DNA from: Clostridia bacterium | GTDB taxonomy: Bacteria > Bacillota > Clostridia > Christensenellales > Borkfalkiaceae | Direction of reading: 5' to 3' | Length of the DNA stretch: 64,000 nucleotides | Assembly: GCA_900767195.1 (NCBI GenBank) | Contig: CAAFYG010000078.1 | Coordinates: forward strand, 1-64,000 | In this document: piece after piece, positions 59,998 to 64,000 of the stretch | How the letters are laid out: each line of letters opens with the position of its first letter | Position numbering within the stretch: position 1 is the stretch's first letter | The notes under the pieces: model-generated | What the model saw: only the letters and a program-made list of their open reading frames with translations | Told to the model about the DNA's origin: nothing | Database searches by the model: none | Made by a program: the position numbers and the translations under genes

Positions 59998-60290
59998 CCT
60001 TCCCCCCGGGGGGCGGGCGTCGCCCGTTTCGTAACGCACCCACAGGGTGTTTCGTAACAGACTTTTACAAACAGCTTACAATTTTAATAATTGCCTTTGA
60101 TATAGCCTTCACCTCGGGGGGAAGGTGGACAAAACGAAGTTTTGGACGGATGAGGGGCGTAGCCCATTTTTGATTTTTTGAATATTTCGGAAGAAACTTC
60201 TGAAAATCAAGGGGCGCAGCTTGTTTTCCGCTAAGCCCATTTTTTTTCTGAATTTTTTTGAGAAAAAATTTCAGAAAAAAACGGCTTATC
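59998..60290 (+). repeat. Modular intergenic palindromic repeat, copy 6
   Basis: Modules: CCCCCCGGGGGG core, GGGCGTCGCCC hairpin, two GTTTCGTAAC head words, the segment TTTTAATAATTGCCTTTGAT shared with copy 2, then CCTCGGGGGG hairpin, AAAACGAAGTTTT hairpin, GGATGAGGGGCGTAGC and AT-rich palindromes up to a long TTTTTCTGAA/TTCAGAAAAA stem. It fills most of the 460-nt gap before the YpsA-like gene. Confidence 0.8.
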
Positions 60291-60325
60291 GCCGCTTGTT
60301 TTTTCTCATTAAAATCATTAAAAAC

Positions 60326-60844
60326 TTATAAATAAATCACCCGATCGCCTTTCGCTCGCAGAAACTTTTTCACGGTGTACGCCGTGCCTCCCTTTTCTTT
60401 TCGCAAAAAAGCAATCAAGGTATCCGCCGCTTCCGCAAGACGATCGTTGCGATAGCTCATACACCACCTTGTATACTCTTCGAAAAACGTTTTCGAAAGC
60501 GTGGGGTCGGCGTTGTCTTTCAGATGCATATACCGAGCGATTTCTTCGTCGTTCATTTTTTCGTACTGTTTTTCGTAGGGAACGTACGCAATCAGCCGTA
60601 TTTGCGGATACAATTTTTTCAAAGAAAGCACACATTCGCCCGCGAGCATGTCAAAACCGCGCGCCATACCGCAATAAAAATCCGTCGCGCCGTTTTTTAT
60701 GCAATTTTCTACCGTTTCGTACAGTTTCGCGGCGGAAAAATCGGGGTATTTTTCAATTTCTCTGTGCCCAGTAAACGCTACGCTTTTTATCGGCTTTTCC
60801 ATTTGTAAAAGCTCGATTTTCAGTTGTTTTTGCTGTGTTTCCAT
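60326..60844 (-). CDS. YpsA-like SLOG-family protein (DUF1273)
   Basis: A 172-residue Rossmann-like protein: VAFTGHREIEKYPDFSAAKLYETVENCIKNGATDFYCGMARGFDMLAGECVLSLKK is written here in short parts as FTGHRE (about 24-29) and FYCGMARGFDMLAGE (about 57-71); then LIAYVPYEKQ. The TGHR and GxARGxDxLAxE motifs define the YpsA branch of SLOG, proteins of debated function linked to cell division in some Firmicutes. It follows rsmG on the same strand by 14 nt. Confidence 0.85.
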   Translation of the reverse strand: METQQKQLKIELLQMEKPIKSVAFTGHREIEKYPDFSAAKLYETVENCIKNGATDFYCGMARGFDMLAGECVLSLKKLYPQIRLIAYVPYEKQYEKMNDEEIARYMHLKDNADPTLSKTFFEEYTRWCMSYRNDRLAEAADTLIAFLRKEKGGTAYTVKKFLRAKGDRVIYL

Positions 60845-60858
60845 CGTTTTTTTTGCCT

Positions 60859-61557
60859 TTACAGCGGTTGTTTTCTCTCTTTTCCGTTCCCGCGCGGGTA
60901 TTTCGCCGGCGTCTGATTTACTTTTTTCACCACGGCAAGATTTCTCTCGCCGTATCCTTCGGGCAGCTCATAGGGGAAAATTTCCGTTTTCTCTCCTCCA
61001 AGCTCTTTCACGGCGCGTTTCGCTTCATCTATTTCCGCCGTATCCGCGCTTTTATAGGCGATAAAAGCTCCGCCTTTTTTCACGAGCGGCATCGAATATT
61101 CGCACAAAACGTTCATCCGCGCCACCGCCCGTGCCACCGCAAAATCAAAATTTTCGCGGTACTTTTTCTCCCGCGCGGCGTCCTCGGAACGCATATTACA
61201 AATATTCATTCCAAAAAACCCGAGTTTATCCACAATAAACCTTAAAAAATCGCACTTTTTCCCAACGCTTTCAAACAAGGTAAAACGCAGATCTTCCCGC
61301 AAAATTTTGAGCGGCACCGAAGGAAACCCCGCGCCCGATCCGATTTCGGCAACGCTCGCGCCTTGAAAAAACAACTCGCGCGCCGCCGCCGAATCGAGAA
61401 AATGCTTATACGTCACGTCCTTTTCTCCGGTGATCGCGGTGAGATTATATTTTTCGTTGAATTCAAGCAAATAAGCGCGGAAAGCTTCGAATTTTTCGCG
61501 ATATTCCCCGCAGATCAGCCTTAAATTTTCTTCTGTATTCACAACGAATTTTTCCAT
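60859..61557 (-). CDS. rsmG: 16S rRNA (guanine527-N7)-methyltransferase RsmG
   Basis: A 232-residue SAM-dependent methyltransferase modifying 16S rRNA. SAM-binding VAEIGSGAGFPSVPLKIL (about 70-87), then FLRFIVDKLG, the RAVARM motif (about 134-139), and GGAFIAYKSADT (about 153-164). ATG 61557 has no SD; the extended -10 promoter ends seven bases upstream, so the mRNA is predicted to start at the A of the ATG. It faces away from the origin and is followed by the YpsA-like gene. Confidence 0.95.
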   Translation of the reverse strand: MEKFVVNTEENLRLICGEYREKFEAFRAYLLEFNEKYNLTAITGEKDVTYKHFLDSAAARELFFQGASVAEIGSGAGFPSVPLKILREDLRFTLFESVGKKCDFLRFIVDKLGFFGMNICNMRSEDAAREKKYRENFDFAVARAVARMNVLCEYSMPLVKKGGAFIAYKSADTAEIDEAKRAVKELGGEKTEIFPYELPEGYGERNLAVVKKVNQTPAKYPRGNGKERKQPL

Positions 61558-61563
61558 ACGTCC

Positions 61564-61592
61564 ATTATATCACAAGCCTGAAAAAAACACAA
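61564..61592 (-). promoter_or_regulatory. Extended -10 promoter of rsmG starting at the ATG
   Basis: Minus strand: -35 TTGTGT (61587-61592), 17-nt spacer, extended -10 TGATATAAT (hexamer 61564-61569). Seven bases past the -10 is 61557, the A of the start codon. No SD is possible. Confidence 0.78.
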
Positions 61593-61619
61593 GTTTTTTT
61601 AATACCTCTCTTTATTTTC

Positions 61620-61920
61620 CTTTTTCCACAGATTCCACATTTTATTGTTTCTGCTTTTTCCACTTATCCACATTTTCTGTGGATAACTTTTATTTTTTCA
61701 TAATTATGCATTTTTTTCTTATATTTGCACGGTCAATTTTCCCACGATTTTGTTTTTCTTCCACTTATCCACATTTTTCTTCCACCTTTCTTCCACAAAT
61801 TTTATTCTCTTTTCCACATTCTAAAAAAGCTTGAAAATAAAGGGATTTTTCGCGTTTTTTTTCTCTTATCCACAATTCCACTCCGCCTAATATTATTACT
61901 AATATTCGATATGTAATAAC
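61620..61920. other. Chromosomal replication origin oriC
   Basis: Four perfect DnaA boxes TTATCCACA: 61664-61672 (plus), 61678-61686 (minus), 61765-61773 (plus), 61866-61874 (plus). Related TTTTCCACA or CTTCCACA words lie at about 61621, 61655, 61790 and 61812. After the last box an AT-rich unwinding-type tract (61888-61920) has triplet-like TAATATTATTACTAATATT. It sits between divergent rsmG and dnaN. No dnaA gene lies in the window. Confidence 0.9.
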
Positions 61921-62047
61921 AATCAACTGCACGGAAAGAGCCGCAAATTTTTTGGGGATCTAAGAAAAATTTTTTCGTCCGCGCAGATCCTATCGGAAAG
62001 GGAAAAACGAAAATCAAAAGAAATTTTTTTATATAAAAGATTTTTGC

Positions 62048-62076
62048 TTGCAAAAATACACGGAATATGGTACAAT
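62048..62076 (+). promoter_or_regulatory. Promoter of dnaN
   Basis: -35 TTGCAA (62048-62053), 17-nt spacer, -10 TACAAT (62071-62076), about 120 nt before the dnaN ATG. Confidence 0.7.
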
Positions 62077-62200
62077 GTACGGGTGAGAATAAGGCTTTTT
62101 CTCTGTTTTGTTATCATTTTCTTCTTGCCGCGGTAAAGCGGAAAGAAACCGGGTATACACAGAAAAAAGAAAAGCCGTTTCAAGGGAGGTTTAGCAAGCT

Positions 62201-63301
62201 ATGAAATTCGTATGCGATTCCATCGATTTATCTTACGCGGCAGGCACCGTGGTGAAAGCCTGCGCCGTGAGAACTCTCACGCCCGTGCTTGAATGTATCA
62301 GAATGCAGGTGAAAAACGACGGCGTTACGCTTTCCGCTTACGACGGCGAACTTTCGATCGAAAAAAGCTTTAAAGCAGACGTTCTGGAAGAAGGCGAAGC
62401 ATGCGTGAACGGCAGACTTTTCACCGATTTTATCGGCAAAATCGGCAATACGCAGATCACCGTAGGCACGGAAGAGCAAGGTCTTGAAATTCGCTACGAC
62501 GATTCGCGTTCGTTTATGCAGGTGCTTCCCGCCGACGAATTTCCTCGCCTCGACTGCGGCGAAAGTATCGGCTCGTTCGAAGTGGAAGAAGGCAAATTCA
62601 AAAATCTCGTGGCGCGCAGTATTTTTTGTTGCGCGTCCGATGATTCCCGCCCTATTTTAAAGGGCTGTCTTTTAGAAACGGAAGGCGGCATGCTCCGCGC
62701 TTCCGCGCTCGACGGCTACCGTATGGCCACCACCGAATGTGAAATCGCCGGCGGCGACGACGGCAAAAAAATCGTATGCCCGGCGCGTACGCTCGGCGAA
62801 ATTTCAAGAATGCTCGCGGGGGCGGATAAGCTTTTAAAAGTAGAATTTTCGGCGAACCATCTGCGCGTCGTCGTAGACGAAACCACGCTGATTTCTCGCT
62901 TGTATACGGGCGAATTCGTAAAGCGCGAGAATATTTTCCCGCCTTCATTCACCACGGAAGTCACTTTGAAGCGCACGGAACTTATCGAGAGCGTAGAGCG
63001 CGCGAGCGTTCTTATCCGCGGCGAGAAAAACAACCTGATCATTATGGAAGTGAAAGGCGGCGCGGTGTACGTAACGGCAAATTCCGAAATCGGCAACGTG
63101 GCGGAAAAGGTGAACGCCGTGCTTGAAGGCAAAGAAATCCGCATCGCCATGAACGGAAAATACGTGCTTGACGCTTTAAAAGCGCTCGACGAAGAAGAGA
63201 TCGTGATGTATATGAATACGCCGATCGCGCCGTTCGTTCTGAAAAATAAAAAAAATAAATACGGGGCATATCTCATTTTACCTGTGAGAACAACCGCATA
63301 A
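62201..63301 (+). CDS. dnaN: DNA polymerase III beta clamp
   Basis: A 366-residue sliding clamp with three repeated domains (about 1-120, 128-245, 248-366). Typical pieces are MKFVCDSIDLSYAAGTVVKACAV, LEIRYDDSRSFMQVLPADEFP, LKGCLLETEGGMLRASALDGYRMATTECEI and the C-terminal YLILPVRT tail, where the family usually ends in YLIMPMR/VRL. GGGAGG precedes ATG 62201. It is not preceded by dnaA as in most Firmicutes but directly by oriC. Confidence 0.96.
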   Translation: MKFVCDSIDLSYAAGTVVKACAVRTLTPVLECIRMQVKNDGVTLSAYDGELSIEKSFKADVLEEGEACVNGRLFTDFIGKIGNTQITVGTEEQGLEIRYDDSRSFMQVLPADEFPRLDCGESIGSFEVEEGKFKNLVARSIFCCASDDSRPILKGCLLETEGGMLRASALDGYRMATTECEIAGGDDGKKIVCPARTLGEISRMLAGADKLLKVEFSANHLRVVVDETTLISRLYTGEFVKRENIFPPSFTTEVTLKRTELIESVERASVLIRGEKNNLIIMEVKGGAVYVTANSEIGNVAEKVNAVLEGKEIRIAMNGKYVLDALKALDEEEIVMYMNTPIAPFVLKNKKNKYGAYLILPVRTTA

Positions 63302-63305
63302 ACGC

Positions 63306-63334
63306 TTGACGAGGCGAGCCGTTTTGTGTATAAT
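63306..63334 (+). promoter_or_regulatory. Promoter of rpmH
   Basis: -35 TTGACG (63306-63311), 17-nt spacer, -10 TATAAT (63329-63334), right after the dnaN stop. Confidence 0.8.
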
Positions 63335-63414
63335 AAACGGGATAGTCGCTTTCGGGCGCAAAAAAACGATAAAAATTCGATAAGAGATCTTAAAGATCGT
63401 AAGGAGAAACAATC

Positions 63415-63549
63415 ATGAAAAGAACGTACCAACCCAAGAAAAGACAGAGAAGCAAAGTACACGGATTCAGAGAAAGAATGTCTACGAAAGGCGGAAGAAA
63501 TGTTTTGAAGAGAAGAAGAAACAAGGGAAGAAAGCAGCTTTCCAAGTAA
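63415..63549 (+). CDS. rpmH: 50S ribosomal protein L34
   Basis: A 44-residue basic protein starting [19 protein letters not shown] and ending KGRKQLSK, full L34 length. AAGGAG lies eight bases before ATG 63415. It is transcribed away from the origin in the same direction as dnaN, whereas in most Firmicutes rpmH points the other way from dnaA-dnaN. Confidence 0.97.
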   Translation: MKRTYQPKKRQRSKVHGFRERMSTKGGRNVLKRRRNKGRKQLSK

Positions 63550-63736
63550 TCTTTGCGTGAAAAAAAGCGGCGTGCCGCGATAAAAAACGCGTTTCAAAAA
63601 GCATTTCCGCGCTGAAAAAAGCGGAAAAAAAGCCGCATTTTTGCCGTTTTTCGGCGTATGCGGCTGTTCGTTTTATTGATAAACGGCGGAATCCGGCGAA
63701 AAATCGCGGCGGAACGCACGAAAAGCGGGTAGAAAG

Positions 63737-64000
63737 GTGGAGTATAAAAGGCTGAAAAAACAAACGGAAATACAGCAGCTTTTCAGAAACGGAAAGCGCG
63801 CGTTTTCGGGCAGTCTTACGCTTTTGTATCTCCCGGCGGAAGAACATTTTTTCGCGGTATCCGTGGGAAAGAAGCACGGAAAAAGCGTACAGAGAAACAG
63901 GATCAAGCGGCTTTTGCGCGAAGCGTACCGGCTGAATATCAAAAATCTGCGCGGCACGTATAAAATCGTGGCTTTACCGAAGGTAAAAGACGAGTATTCT
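63737..64000 (+). CDS. rnpA: Ribonuclease P protein component (partial, runs off the window)
   Basis: GTG start at 63737, open to the window edge (88 codons present). The visible part begins MEYKRLKKQTEIQQLFRNGK and contains VSVGKKHGKSVQRNRIKRLLREAYR, the RNR signature helix that contacts the RNase P RNA. Short SD-like AGAAAGG overlaps just before the start. The expected order rpmH-rnpA is kept; the 187-nt gap between them shows nothing recognisable. Confidence 0.93.
   Translation, partial: MEYKRLKKQTEIQQLFRNGKRAFSGSLTLLYLPAEEHFFAVSVGKKHGKSVQRNRIKRLLREAYRLNIKNLRGTYKIVALPKVKDEYS

Overview
The window looks like a chromosome segment from an uncultured, low-to-mid GC, Gram-positive-type anaerobe of the class Clostridia, most likely a gut lineage. 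Evidence: Shine-Dalgarno (SD) sequences of the AAGGAGG type, sigma-A promoters of the TTGACA-17-TATAAT type, a PyrR attenuator, tig-clpP-clpX-lon-engB synteny, SpoVT and a PdaB-like deacetylase (sporulation ancestry), ribosomal protein L27 with a cleavable N-terminal extension, and a LacZ plus beta-helix sugar cluster. An order such as Christensenellales is possible but is only a guess. I see no rRNA, tRNA, CRISPR array, prophage or intact transposase.

Layout. 0.3-6.4 kb (minus): two YitT membrane proteins, the KtrB-KtrA potassium system, a two-OB-fold SSB-like protein and a PdaB-like deacetylase. 6.7-12.9 kb (plus): a NatAB-type ABC exporter, an mgtE magnesium transporter preceded by a 27-codon leader ORF, a truncated gene cut by a repeat, a PAP2 phosphatase and a YoaP-like acetyltransferase. 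13.0-14.2 kb: a small island bracketed by two identical hairpins, holding an XRE regulator gene broken by a MITE-like element and an intact XRE gene. 14.2-25.2 kb: ftsH, alaS (short form), cysS, a DeoR regulator, a LOG-like protein, a ROK kinase and mutY. 25.3-37.7 kb: lacZ, a beta-helix protein, queT, tmk, lysS, greA, a second XRE locus and engB. 37.7-45.5 kb: the protein quality-control block lon / clpX-clpP-tig, interrupted by an oppositely oriented module made of a structured RNA, a zinc-ribbon membrane protein and an EF-hand/EcsC-like membrane protein. 45.8-53.7 kb: rqcH, a GNAT enzyme and a four-gene polysaccharide operon (GT4, Wzy-like, GT4, Wzx-like). 53.8-60.8 kb: spoVT, an XRE/HTH divergent pair, rplU-rpmA, a lipoprotein, pyrR-uraA and a YpsA-like protein. 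60.9-64 kb: rsmG, a replication origin with four perfect DnaA boxes, dnaN, rpmH and the start of rnpA.

The points I would look at first are: (1) the self-contained RNA gene at 40366-40505 with its two metal-binding-motif membrane protein genes between clpX and lon; (2) the acidic leader peptide in front of mgtE, where no M-box is recognisable; (3) at least three genes (ktrB, an XRE regulator, rsmG) whose extended -10 promoters place the transcription start on, or one base from, the ATG, predicting leaderless mRNAs; (4) oriC directly followed by dnaN without dnaA; and (5) a modular palindromic repeat family present six times in the window, one copy of which truncates a gene.
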